Below the pieces are notes generated by a model. That model ran no database searches and was not told where the DNA came from. It saw nothing but the letters and a program-made list of their open reading frames with translations. The position numbers and the translations under genes were made by a program. A stretch of DNA of 64,000 bases from JANNBN01 sp031430595 (lineage in GTDB: Bacteria > Actinomycetota > Acidimicrobiia > Acidimicrobiales > JANYDT01), in NCBI GenBank assembly GCA_031430595.1, contig JANPBU010000031.1, positions 80,496 through 144,495 of the forward strand, read 5' to 3'. How positions within the stretch are numbered: the stretch's first letter is position 1; every line of letters begins with the position of its first letter. Shown one piece after another: positions 15,787-23,644 of the stretch.

Positions 15787-17193
15787 ATGTCTCAGCGTAT
15801 TGACATTGAACTCACCAGTGCAGGCGAAGGTCAATGGACCTGGCGCGCCGCTGGTGCCCGCCAACCTAAGGGTCTCCTCGACGTTTCTCTTCTCTATCCG
15901 GGGGTTCGCGTTGGCGATGTCGTCCGGGCAGAGATGGAACGTCTTATCGATGGGGTCACGATTCTGTCGGTCACGGCCCCGAAGTCGCTGAAGGCTCGTC
16001 CCGAGACCCTCGCCATCATTGCGAAGGTTGAACCTGACTATCCAACGGTCAATGTTCAGTACGCCGAAAAGGCTGGCCGAGGACGAAACGACCGCGATGG
16101 CGGTGGCCGAGGCGGCCCTCGACCAGACCGCGGCCCACGAGATGGGGCACGTCCCCCTCGTGATGGCGCCGATCGAGGCCCACGGCCTGAACGCGGTCCA
16201 CGTCCAGAGCGCCCAGAACGGGCCCGTGTAGAGCGTGCGCCTCGCCCAGAACGTTCGGTTCGACCAACGATTGATCGTGGTCCGAAGCGTTTCGCGCCAC
16301 GCCGTATCCATCGCGATGCCCTGATCAACGATCTTCCGGTTGAAGAGCGCCCAGTAGCCGAACAGCTGCTTCGTGGTGGCATTCCGGCTGTTCGTCAGGC
16401 CATCATCGATCAAAACGCTGGCCTCAAGGCATCGGGCGGTATCGAGATTCCGGCTGCTCCCCTGTTGGCCATGGCCGACCGTTTGCTGGCTCGGGTCAAA
16501 CAGGCTGAATGGCTTGACAAAGCCCAAGCTGCGCTCGATACCCCCGATTTGTCGTTGCGCGATCTTCGCCAGGTTGTCACCCAGGCCGACGGTGTGGCCC
16601 GAGACGATTCGTCACGCGATATGGCTGCAAAGCTTCGCGAAGAATTGGCGAAGCGAGTCGAAAATCAGCGTGGCGTGTGGGCTGCTGACATCGTCAAGTC
16701 CATTGAAGAAGGAAAACTTGTTCGTGGTGTTCGTGCTGCTGGCAACATTCCTGACCCGGCCGCGAAGCTAGACCCCGAGGTCACTGCCCGTTTGGTTGCT
16801 GCTACGAACGCAGAGCTTTCGTCAGATACCCCCGCCGAACGATGGTTGGCTTTGGTCGAAGCTGCTGCCGATTCGCCGTTCCGACGTGACGTGGTGCCGA
16901 CTGGTCTTCCAACGAAGACAAATGAGGCGTTCCTTGCTGCCGCTGCTCAGGCATCGAACCGAATTCCGGCGCTATTGAAGTTGCTCGGAATTTCGATTCC
17001 GCCACCACCAAGGTCGAAGACGGCTGGTCGTCCGGTTCCGCCACCACCGCCTGTGCGTTTTGTTGCACCGGCTGCGCCTGTTGTAGAAGTACCGCCTGTT
17101 GTCGAGGTAGCGCCTGTTGTCGAGGTGCCAGTCGTTGAAGCCCCAGCCATGGTGGCTGAGGCTGCTGCACCAGTCGTCGAGCCAGCAGAGTAG
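15787..17193 (+). CDS. Arg/Gly-rich protein with helical core, unknown function
   Basis: A 468-residue protein in four parts. Residues 1-95 form a strand-rich domain (IDIELTSAGEGQWTWRAAGA, GVRVGDVVRAEME). Residues about 96-170 are an RG/RP/RD-rich disordered stretch. Residues about 170-395 form a helical domain (LPVEERPVAEQLLRGGIPAV, SLRDLRQVVTQADGVARDD). The tail is rich in Pro, Val and Ala. RG-rich segments usually bind RNA, and the N-terminal barrel could too. Proteins of this layout seem frequent in related actinobacteria without a described role. A strong terminator follows. Confidence 0.7.
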   Translation: MSQRIDIELTSAGEGQWTWRAAGARQPKGLLDVSLLYPGVRVGDVVRAEMERLIDGVTILSVTAPKSLKARPETLAIIAKVEPDYPTVNVQYAEKAGRGRNDRDGGGRGGPRPDRGPRDGARPPRDGADRGPRPERGPRPERPERARVERAPRPERSVRPTIDRGPKRFAPRRIHRDALINDLPVEERPVAEQLLRGGIPAVRQAIIDQNAGLKASGGIEIPAAPLLAMADRLLARVKQAEWLDKAQAALDTPDLSLRDLRQVVTQADGVARDDSSRDMAAKLREELAKRVENQRGVWAADIVKSIEEGKLVRGVRAAGNIPDPAAKLDPEVTARLVAATNAELSSDTPAERWLALVEAAADSPFRRDVVPTGLPTKTNEAFLAAAAQASNRIPALLKLLGISIPPPPRSKTAGRPVPPPPPVRFVAPAAPVVEVPPVVEVAPVVEVPVVEAPAMVAEAAAPVVEPAE

Positions 17194-17222
17194 CTCTCCC
17201 CTTTGTACTAACGAAGACATTG

Positions 17223-17250
17223 AGCCGACGGTTAATCCGTCGGCTTTTTT
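17223..17250 (+). terminator. intrinsic terminator after the Arg/Gly-rich gene
   Basis: AGCCGACGG at 17223-17231 and CCGTCGGCT at 17237-17245 form a perfect 9-bp GC-rich stem with the 5-base loop TTAAT, followed by a run of T to 17250. This is a textbook Rho-independent terminator for plus-strand transcription. The minus-strand soxR stop codon (TTA at 17232-17234) lies in the loop. Confidence 0.92.
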
Positions 17251-17711
17251 GTTGGGCGTTCATCGCTGAGTAGGTAGCGGGCACCGGTGCCGAGTGTGGC
17301 CGCAGCATCTTGTTCGTTATATAACGCGCACGTAGTGAGTGACAAGCAACCGCAACCAATACAGTCGCCGAGTTGAGCTCGCAAACGCTGCAAGATCTCG
17401 ATTCGTTCGGTGAGGTCAGGCTGCCACCGTTTCGCAAGCTGAGCCCAATCTTTACGGGTGGGCGTTCGTGACGCTGGTAGCGAATCGAGCGCAGCACGAA
17501 TGTCAGCCAGGCTGAGACCAATGCGTTGGGCTACCTGGATGAACGACACCCGGCGAAGCATTTCGGCTGCGTACCGACGGTGGCCTGATGCGGTGCGAGT
17601 ACTCGAAATAAGGCCGTTCGATTCGTAAAAGCGAAGCGCCGATGTTGCTACCCCGGCACGGGTAGCGAGTTCACCAACAGAAAATTCGGAAATCTTGTTG
17701 ACTTCAACCAT
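17232..17711 (-). CDS. soxR: redox-sensing MerR-family regulator SoxR
   Basis: ATG at 17711 gives 159 residues. The N-terminal MerR helix-turn-helix is FSVGELATRAGVATSALRFY then ESNGLISSTRTASGHRRY. The [2Fe-2S] cluster motif is DCIGCGCLSLTTCALYN, with four Cys spaced as in SoxR. Oxidation of the cluster by redox-active compounds switches the regulator to activation. The start codon lies inside a perfect palindrome shared with the divergent Rieske gene, so SoxR probably controls both. In non-enteric bacteria SoxR typically controls small sets of redox enzymes and transporters. Confidence 0.92.
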   Translation of the reverse strand: MVEVNKISEFSVGELATRAGVATSALRFYESNGLISSTRTASGHRRYAAEMLRRVSFIQVAQRIGLSLADIRAALDSLPASRTPTRKDWAQLAKRWQPDLTERIEILQRLRAQLGDCIGCGCLSLTTCALYNEQDAAATLGTGARYLLSDERPTKKPTD

Positions 17712-17728
17712 TGTTGAAGTCTTACCCT
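17698..17728 (+). promoter_or_regulatory. SoxR-type operator and promoter with long spacer
   Basis: GACTTCAAC at 17700-17708 and GTTGAAGTC at 17713-17721 form a perfect 9-bp palindrome with a 4-base centre. It lies between a -35 TTGACT (17698-17703) and a -10-like TACCCT (17723-17728) with a 19-base spacer. A spacer of 19 to 20 bases with the operator inside is the hallmark of MerR/SoxR promoters. The predicted transcription start is at about 17735, so the Rieske mRNA (ATG 17737) would be leaderless or nearly so. Confidence 0.75.
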
Positions 17729-17736
17729 TTCTGGCT

Positions 17737-19347
17737 ATGAACACAAACGTTGCTCACATCAACGACTTTCCTGTTGGCACGATGCGTATGGTGAAGGTCG
17801 ACAGCGACCGAGTCTGTTTGGTGAGAACCTCAGGCGGGGTATTCGCACTCGACAGCGCGTGTCCGCATGTGGGTTACGGGCTAACCCAGGGCACCTTGAA
17901 AGATGGGCTACTGACCTGTCAGTGGCATAACTGGAAGTTTGATGTCACCAGCGGTGCCTGTATTCAGGGCGAAGAAAATGTACGTACACATACGGTGACG
18001 GTTGATGAAAGTGGGGCCATCTCAGTTGCGGTTGCTCCGCTCGACCCGGCCATTGAGGGCCCCCGGTTACTCGCAAGTTTGCAGCGTGGCATTGAGCGAG
18101 GATACGGAGGCCAGATCGCTCGTGACACAGTCCGGCTACTCAGCCTTGGCGTGTTACCGGCTGAGATTATGACGGTCGGTGTCATCTATGGTGCGGCACG
18201 GGGCGAGTGGGGCTGGGGGCACGAGATTGCATTGGCTTCAGACTGCTTGGCGTTAACGAGTTTGTTTGAAGGTTCAGAACGTGCATTGCCGCTTGTACAG
18301 GCACTTGGTGCAATTGCCGAGGGTCTGTTCGGCACACAAACGAACGATTTTCCGGCTCATGATGCTCACCAATCACAAAGTGTTTCTGCTTCCCGAATTA
18401 TGTTTAGCGATGCAGTCGAAGATGAAGACACCGTGCTTGCCCAAACGATTCTGCTCGGTGCTCTTGCGAACGGAGTTGAAACTGACCAGTTACTGAGTTG
18501 GTTCATAGATGTGGTTGCGGCCCATCATCTTTCGTATGGGCATGGGGCAATCTACGTTCAAAAAGCTTGGGAACTACTCGATCACATTGGTTGGCAGTTT
18601 GCCTCGTTGGTGCTCGGACATCTTGTGACAACATTGACTTCCGGTACCCGCGAAGACACCCTGCCATACATGCGAAGTTTTATGAGAGCTCTCAGTGCCA
18701 CTCAGTTCGTCGTGCCTTTGCCAAGCGATGAACAGGTGAAAGCGACTGGGCTGTTGACTGAAGCAATCTTGAACGGACCCGATCCGGTGGCTGTGTTGCA
18801 GGTGGTAACCGAAGCGATGCTTGGCGGATGTGGCGTTCATGGGGTACTTGATGCGGCCATTGACGCCACTTCACACCGTATGCTTCGTTACGATACCAAT
18901 ACCGAGTTCAACCATCTTGCTGACTTCGGATGGTTAGATATCACGCATGGCATCACCTACGCCCATGCGATTCGTCAGCTCACATATCGATATCAGCCGC
19001 CAAATGGCGGGGACGACTCGTCCCTGGTTCGCTTAACCCACTTCGCAGTATTTCTGGCTCACTACACCGGCCGCCATGAACGTTCTGTTTCTGGGGGTTT
19101 GATCCCCGATTTACACGTGACTGGTGATGTTTCTGCGGGTACTGAAACGCTGCTTCGTGAAGCGCTTCACACCGGGGAGTCTGCGCTGTGGAATGCCCAC
19201 GTTGTAAAGACGATGTATGCGGCAACACGCGAACATGATCGCCGGTCCGAGTCGCCTGTGTTGGCGGCGGCTGCCCGTTTTATGCGAGCCCCGAAACTTC
19301 AGCATCGGCTGCTACGAGAAATTGCGAAGGCCGTCGAATCTGGATGA
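17737..19347 (+). CDS. Rieske [2Fe-2S] protein fused to a large helical domain
   Basis: ATG at 17737 gives 536 residues. The Rieske cluster ligands are C42 and H44 (SACPHVGYG) and C61 and H64 (LTCQWHNWKFD). From about residue 110 to the end is a helical domain rich in His: VVAAHHLSYGHGAIYVQKAW, HIGWQFASLVLGHL, FGWLDITHGITYAHAIRQL. It is not the catalytic domain of ring-hydroxylating oxygenases, whose 2-His-1-Asp pattern I do not see. The His clusters could hold metal or heme. Control by SoxR is suggested by the shared operator, pointing to a role with redox-cycling compounds. Confidence 0.75.
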   Translation: MNTNVAHINDFPVGTMRMVKVDSDRVCLVRTSGGVFALDSACPHVGYGLTQGTLKDGLLTCQWHNWKFDVTSGACIQGEENVRTHTVTVDESGAISVAVAPLDPAIEGPRLLASLQRGIERGYGGQIARDTVRLLSLGVLPAEIMTVGVIYGAARGEWGWGHEIALASDCLALTSLFEGSERALPLVQALGAIAEGLFGTQTNDFPAHDAHQSQSVSASRIMFSDAVEDEDTVLAQTILLGALANGVETDQLLSWFIDVVAAHHLSYGHGAIYVQKAWELLDHIGWQFASLVLGHLVTTLTSGTREDTLPYMRSFMRALSATQFVVPLPSDEQVKATGLLTEAILNGPDPVAVLQVVTEAMLGGCGVHGVLDAAIDATSHRMLRYDTNTEFNHLADFGWLDITHGITYAHAIRQLTYRYQPPNGGDDSSLVRLTHFAVFLAHYTGRHERSVSGGLIPDLHVTGDVSAGTETLLREALHTGESALWNAHVVKTMYAATREHDRRSESPVLAAAARFMRAPKLQHRLLREIAKAVESG

Positions 19348-19395
19348 TCAAGGCGCTAGCGCCCGGAAACGCGCAAGCTAGTGCTCACGCCAACG

Positions 19396-20118
19396 TCACC
19401 GGCGCTGGCTGAGGTCGATCACCACATCGGTCATGTCAGGACGCGCACAAACAGCCAACCATCCAGCATTCGATGCAGCCAAAAAATCAGCAAAACGACC
19501 CTGATGTTCACTCAGTAACGTCGTTTCTGAAACATATGTTTGCGCATACGGTTGCAACCGCAGGTGTCTAATTGGCAGAACATCAACATCGACGCCTAGC
19601 GTTTCGAGTTGCACCGGCTCAGTCATGCTGTAGCCCTGAAGCGCATCAAATCGACCCTGTATGAGATGTTCAAGATCAAACCCGACCTCGTGAACATCGA
19701 GGTAGCCCATTGCGAAACCTTCCAAAGTTAGCACTATTTCCAATGCGCGTATACCATCAGTGTGCATACCAACTCGCTTACCGCGCAAGTCGTTGAAGCT
19801 AGATATGTGCTGGCTAGGGCGACTCATAAGCACCAGTGGGGTGTCTTGAAGCATCGCGCCGAATACCCGAGCTGAAGCACTGGTAGCGCACTCGCTGACC
19901 ACCAAATTGTCTGCAACCGACCCTGCACACAACTCACCACCCGAAGCATGGTCAACGCCTTTTTGGATGACCGACCGCCCATCGTGGCACCACGGAACAA
20001 ATGTCACATCGAGCCCGGCGTCGTCGTACAACCCGCACTCTTTGGCCCAGATGAACCCGCCAAACTGGGCGCAAACAACCCAATCAAGATAAAAGGTAAA
20101 CGACGTCTTAGGCACCAC
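19396..20118 (-). CDS. NMT1/THI5-like substrate-binding protein, apparently shortened
   Basis: A 240-residue protein of the NMT1 periplasmic-binding fold: FTFYLDWVVCAQFGGFIWAK, ECGLYDDAGLDVTFVPW, FNDLRGKRVGMHTDG. Family members usually exceed 300 residues; this one stops about 70 to 80 residues early, against the convergent Rieske gene. There is no signal peptide and no ABC transporter gene nearby, so it is not an ordinary solute-binding component. THI5-like proteins are linked to pyrimidine precursors of thiamin, but the Cys-rich motif of yeast THI5 is not seen. It may be degenerate. Confidence 0.65.
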   Translation of the reverse strand: MVPKTSFTFYLDWVVCAQFGGFIWAKECGLYDDAGLDVTFVPWCHDGRSVIQKGVDHASGGELCAGSVADNLVVSECATSASARVFGAMLQDTPLVLMSRPSQHISSFNDLRGKRVGMHTDGIRALEIVLTLEGFAMGYLDVHEVGFDLEHLIQGRFDALQGYSMTEPVQLETLGVDVDVLPIRHLRLQPYAQTYVSETTLLSEHQGRFADFLAASNAGWLAVCARPDMTDVVIDLSQRR

Positions 20119-20153
20119 TCCACGGTAAACAACATCGGACGAGTACCGCTACC

Positions 20154-20178
20154 CAACTTAAGTTGACAGTCTTATAAT
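20154..20178. promoter_or_regulatory. 12-bp palindrome next to a TATAAT box
   Basis: CAACTTAAGTTG at 20154-20165 is a perfect palindrome. TATAAT follows at 20173-20178 on the plus strand, 94 bases ahead of the crotonase gene. A convincing -35 at the right distance is not visible, so only a possible regulatory site can be claimed in this divergent region. Confidence 0.3.
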
Positions 20179-20271
20179 GCGGTACACACCCGACGGGCAG
20201 CCCGACGCAAAGCAAGCCTTCACGCGACGCGAAGGAAAGTTAACGCACCCGATTCGGCGTACGGTAGCTGC

Positions 20272-21033
20272 ATGGTCGAATACGAAGTCGCCGGCAACAT
20301 TGCCATCTTCACCATCAACCGCCCCGAAGCCCGTAATGCTGTCAACGGAGAAGTCGCCAGCGGAATCGAAGTAGCCATCGACCGATTTGAGGCCGACGAG
20401 TCGCTCTGGGTCGCAATCCTCACCGGTCGAGGAACAGTGTTTTGCGCCGGGGCCGACCTCAAAGCAATTGCCAGCGGTCAAGCAGGCGGCCTCGCCACCA
20501 AGCGCGGCGGATTCGGCGGAATCGTCACCCGAGACCGGGTCAAACCAATCATCGCTGCGTGCGACGGCCCCGCCTTAGCCGGAGGAACTGAAATCGTCCT
20601 GTCATGCGACCTGGTCGTCGCCTCCACAGCGGCATCGTTCGGCATACCGGAAGTAAAGCGCTCACTTATCGCCGCCGCAGGCGGGCTATTCCGACTTCCA
20701 CGCGTCCTCCCCCGCAACATCGCAATGGAACTTGCCATCACCGGCGACCCAATTACCGCTGAACGCGCCCACCACTTTGGCCTCGTGAATGTGTTGTGCG
20801 AACCGGGCGGCGCCCTCAACGCTGCAATGACACTCGCCGCCCGCATTTCAGCCAACGCCCCGCTCGCCGTACGCGCATCACGCAAAGTACTGCTGGACGG
20901 TGCCGGAGCCGCAGATGCCGACGCATGGGCCATCACAAACGCCGAGTTCGCTACGGTTGCCCGAAGCGAAGACTTCTCCGAAGGGCCACGGGCCTTCATC
21001 GAAAAGCGACCACCGCAATGGAAAGGTCGCTAG
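20272..21033 (+). CDS. enoyl-CoA hydratase/isomerase family protein
   Basis: A 253-residue crotonase. The oxyanion-hole segments are FCAGADLKAIASGQ and DGPALAGGTEIVLSCDLVVA, followed by FGIPEVKRSLIAAAGGLFRL. Glu residues are present where crotonases carry the catalytic acid/base. The end, EDFSEGPRAFIEKRPPQWKG, is the usual C-terminus. It probably acts in fatty-acid or side-chain beta-oxidation on an acyl-CoA. It stands alone on the plus strand, so its pathway is not evident. Confidence 0.9.
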   Translation: MVEYEVAGNIAIFTINRPEARNAVNGEVASGIEVAIDRFEADESLWVAILTGRGTVFCAGADLKAIASGQAGGLATKRGGFGGIVTRDRVKPIIAACDGPALAGGTEIVLSCDLVVASTAASFGIPEVKRSLIAAAGGLFRLPRVLPRNIAMELAITGDPITAERAHHFGLVNVLCEPGGALNAAMTLAARISANAPLAVRASRKVLLDGAGAADADAWAITNAEFATVARSEDFSEGPRAFIEKRPPQWKGR

Positions 21034-21044
21034 CCCAACCATCG

Positions 21045-21458
21045 TCAGCCAATGACCTCGTGGAGCCGAAGGAAATCAAGCAGCCCGTCAACGAGATCTA
21101 ACGCTTCGACGTCAGCAAAACAAACGTACGTGGCATCGGTAGCGTCACTCGCCCCAACAGGTTCGGCGAGTGGATCAATCGGCACTGCGAAGAAGTCGAG
21201 GATGACAAAGTGGTGCGTCGAGGTGATTCGTTCTACGACGCCAACGAGTGCACCGCAACGAACTGCAATTCCGGTCTCTTCAAGCAACTCACGCTCAACC
21301 GCAATCGCCAGCGATTCACCTCGCTCGACACGTCCACCGGGTATCGACCACCGCCCAGCCTGTGGATCGGTGCCCCGCCGAATCAGCAGAATCGATCCGT
21401 TACGCACCACAACGCCACCCACCGCCACTGACGGACGCTCGACCCCCACCTCAGACAT
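21045..21458 (-). CDS. Nudix hydrolase
   Basis: A 137-residue Nudix domain with an exact Nudix box: G-x5-E-x7-REL-x-EE-x-GI, read as GRVERGESLAIAVERELLEE then TGI. It begins VAVGGVVVRNGSILLIRRG and WSIPGG precedes the box. The family cleaves nucleoside diphosphates linked to another group; the substrate cannot be chosen from the sequence. It is the last gene of a minus-strand group and lies two bases after the acetyltransferase stop. Confidence 0.92.
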   Translation of the reverse strand: MSEVGVERPSVAVGGVVVRNGSILLIRRGTDPQAGRWSIPGGRVERGESLAIAVERELLEETGIAVRCGALVGVVERITSTHHFVILDFFAVPIDPLAEPVGASDATDATYVCFADVEALDLVDGLLDFLRLHEVIG

Positions 21459-21460
21459 AG

Positions 21461-22090
21461 TCAGACCTCTTCGTCGGACTTCTCGTCAGACTTCTCGTCT
21501 GACCCCGGCAAACCTCGCAGACCTTCTGTTCGGCTGACATGGGTTGGGCCAACAAAGGAATGGTGAACGGTGATCGAGCGCGCACTGAACGCGTGAGCCT
21601 CATAAAAATTCTTGGTTTCACGCTCGCCGGGCAGCGCCCACGCATCGACACCCGCGCAGCCACCGTCTCGATAGTGATCCAACATCGCAACAACTAACGC
21701 ATCGCCAACACTCACCGATCGACCATCTGGCTCGACGTACAAACCATCAATGACCCCGACGAACTTCGCATCAGAAAACGCATCAGCACGCTCAACCGAC
21801 GCCTCATGAAGAGAAGCGACATGCGCAGCTACAAAACCCACCACGACACCGTCGACGGTTCCTATCAGGGTCGTCGAATCGTCGTGATGTAAGAAGCCGA
21901 CGACCACTTCTTCGACCGATCCGGCCGGAACATCGAAGCGTTTGCGAAGCCATGCACCCTTTCGGCCATCGAGCTCGATATCGGCCAGCCGAATAAGGCG
22001 AGCGAGTTCGGCTGAATCCTCGGGTGTTGCTACTCGAACCCCCACATCCGGCACCAACACCCCACTTACCCCCGGAATGGGCACAGTCAT
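21461..22090 (-). CDS. GNAT-family N-acetyltransferase
   Basis: A 209-residue GNAT protein. It has RVATPEDSAELARLIRLADI at the start, VVGFVAAHVASLHEA (strand 4), a GVIDGLYVEPDGRSVSVGDAL segment with the acetyl-CoA loop, and NFYEAHAFSARSI near the end. The acceptor substrate is unknown. The tail SDEKSDEKSDEEV is an acidic repeat. ATGA overlap with the gene upstream indicates co-translation. Confidence 0.82.
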   Translation of the reverse strand: MTVPIPGVSGVLVPDVGVRVATPEDSAELARLIRLADIELDGRKGAWLRKRFDVPAGSVEEVVVGFLHHDDSTTLIGTVDGVVVGFVAAHVASLHEASVERADAFSDAKFVGVIDGLYVEPDGRSVSVGDALVVAMLDHYRDGGCAGVDAWALPGERETKNFYEAHAFSARSITVHHSFVGPTHVSRTEGLRGLPGSDEKSDEKSDEEV

Positions 22091-22575
22091 GACGTGTTCA
22101 GCAGTTGGGCCAACCGATGCAAAACGGTCGCCCGTTGACGGTTGGTTTTCTCGTATGCCTCAATACGATCGAGTTCTGCGGTTGCGAGGCCGTCCAGCAA
22201 CATCAAGATCGACCGGGTAGGTAGCGTGTCGTAACCGTCAATGGGTAGATCCTCGACTGCCAGCCGGGCCACAACAGGCGCATCACTGTCAGCATTACCG
22301 ACCTCTGCGTTGACGGGCTCTGCAGTTGCGACCTCCGCCTCGAAAGCTTCGGTCTCAACCACAACAACGGTGCTGCGGCGCCTGCGTTTCTGTTGATCAA
22401 CGACCATTTTTCCAATGAACCGGGCAACAACGGCCTGTTTGCGATACTTCGACGCAGCAGCCAGGGCAAACCCGATCGGTGCATAAAAGACCAAATCGAC
22501 CAACGTCGGAACCGACTGCTCAGCACACAAATCTGGATCACCCTCAGGCGACTGTGAAGGTTTCGTTGCCACCAC
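22087..22575 (-). CDS. conserved actinobacterial helical protein
   Basis: A 162-residue protein. A weakly hydrophobic segment (VDLVFYAPIGFALAAASKYR) is followed by a basic stretch (QQKRRRRS), a variable acidic linker and a C-terminal helical motif. That motif reads LPIDGYDTLPTRSILMLLDG, then LATAELDRIEAYEKTNRQRA, then TVLHRLAQL. This motif, with a Tyr-Asp-x-Leu start and an EAYE core, recurs at the end of many actinobacterial proteins of unknown function. It may mediate protein contacts. It lies ten bases after the DUF4193 gene. Confidence 0.7.
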   Translation of the reverse strand: MVATKPSQSPEGDPDLCAEQSVPTLVDLVFYAPIGFALAAASKYRKQAVVARFIGKMVVDQQKRRRRSTVVVVETEAFEAEVATAEPVNAEVGNADSDAPVVARLAVEDLPIDGYDTLPTRSILMLLDGLATAELDRIEAYEKTNRQRATVLHRLAQLLNTS

Positions 22576-22585
22576 TAACTCGTTG

Positions 22586-23134
22586 TTACACGCAATCTCG
22601 ACACAGAACCCTGGCTGCGTCGGCCAACTGACTTGGATGCTTTACGAGAAAACATGACTGACAGACGAACTCATCGGGGCGTTTTGGCGGAACAACACTT
22701 GATCCCTCGTTGCGATCGTCGACTTCGGCGTCGTCTTCGTCGTCAACCTCAACCTCTTCAATAACTAAACGATCTTTAAGGATGTCATCGAGGGAAGCCT
22801 CAACGTCGTCAGGATCGACCTCGTCGTCGTCTTCTTCTTCTTCATCCGCGACTCCGGGACGAATAACGACTGTTGAACCCTCATCTTCGGTAGCGGCAGC
22901 GTCGTCAGAGAGAACGGCGTCGTCGTCGAGATCGTCGTCACCAAGCCCGTCATCGTCGCCAAGCTCATCGTCATCGCTGAGTGCGTCTTCGTCGAGGTCG
23001 TCGTCGCTCAGATCGTCGTCAGCAGGATCGCCAAGGGCATCCTCGTCAGCATCGTCTTCGCCAAGCTCATCGAGCTCAGCCTCTTGCGCGGCAATCTCTT
23101 CATCTTCTGGTTGGAGGTCGTCGTCGTCGTTCAC
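22586..23134 (-). CDS. DUF4193-type acidic zinc protein
   Basis: A 182-residue protein. About 110 residues are almost entirely Asp/Glu with Ala, Gly and Leu, in imperfect DDDLDEDALSDDDELGDDD-type repeats. The C-terminus is DEFVCQSCFLVKHPSQLAD followed by LCRDC, a four-Cys zinc knuckle typical of actinobacterial DUF4193 proteins. This copy is much longer in its acidic part than the roughly 100-residue family members. The function of the family is unknown; binding to basic proteins or RNA polymerase is possible but unsupported here. Confidence 0.82.
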   Translation of the reverse strand: MNDDDDLQPEDEEIAAQEAELDELGEDDADEDALGDPADDDLSDDDLDEDALSDDDELGDDDGLGDDDLDDDAVLSDDAAATEDEGSTVVIRPGVADEEEEDDDEVDPDDVEASLDDILKDRLVIEEVEVDDEDDAEVDDRNEGSSVVPPKRPDEFVCQSCFLVKHPSQLADAARVLCRDCV

Positions 23135-23644
23135 GGGAAAATCACCACAGCCTTAATCGGTTCACATCAACCATCGCTATGGCGATGGAGCCGCGGGAGC
23201 ATATCGGGGTCAATCACCTATCTGGAACACCCTCACCAAAAAACCGCTCTGAGCGATAAGGGGTATCACCGAAAATCGCCGGAATTTCGGGGCGCTCCGC
23301 CGGGGTTTCGAAGGTTTACAGCGGGAAGTTGGTGATCCGGACGCCGTTGGCACCGCTCGTTGACGAGCAACAAACGTTTTCTACTTGGCGTCCGAATCCC
23401 CGAACTACATCTGCCTGTATTCGCTCGAGCTACACCAAAGCGGCACAAAACGAGCAACTACCCACGACCTGGACGTCAGATGCGGACATGTTCTATTGCC
23501 TGAAACGCCAAGTGTCAACTGGGAAGTGAACTCTCTTGAGACCAACACGGTCACCTTGGGTAGTAATCGCAGGTCAGAAAGAGCCTTCGGCGATTCCGAG
23601 CGGACACACAAAATTATCGGGTCGACCGCCCACCAAAGGCACAA
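23135..23644. other. 510-base intergenic region, no supported gene
   Basis: The stretch between sbcC and the DUF4193 gene, both minus strand, has short open frames on both strands, none with a recognisable product or good start. It holds a 7-bp hairpin (CCATCGC at 23171, GCGATGG ending 23188) in the probable leader of the DUF4193 mRNA, and a nested inverted repeat at 23338-23394. No tRNA, tmRNA, RNase P or SRP RNA motif was seen. Confidence 0.6.
23338..23394. repeat. nested inverted repeats, possible structured RNA
   Basis: CGGACGCC at 23338-23345 is matched by GGCGTCCG at 23387-23394. Inside lies a second stem, GCTCG / CGAGC with loop TTGA (about 23355-23368). Together they could fold as a closed stem with an internal hairpin. 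No T-run follows on either strand. Whether it is a transcript end, an attenuator or an RNA gene cannot be decided. Confidence 0.4.

Noticed and set aside
16056..16382. Minus-strand Arg/Ser/Gly-rich frame of 108 codons.
   Set aside because: It mirrors the RG-rich stretch of the plus-strand gene and has no independent support.
20173..20178. Perfect TATAAT as promoter of the crotonase gene.
   Set aside because: No -35 box at 16 to 18 bases was found and the gene starts 94 bases downstream, so only a weak regulatory call was kept.
22710..23156. Plus-strand serine-rich frame of 148 codons.
   Set aside because: It is the antisense of the Asp/Glu-rich tract of the DUF4193 gene; GAC/GAT codons read backwards give Ser codons.
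23405..23644. Minus-strand 79-codon frame in the gap beside sbcC.
   Set aside because: The composition is not protein-like, there is no ribosome binding site and no domain.
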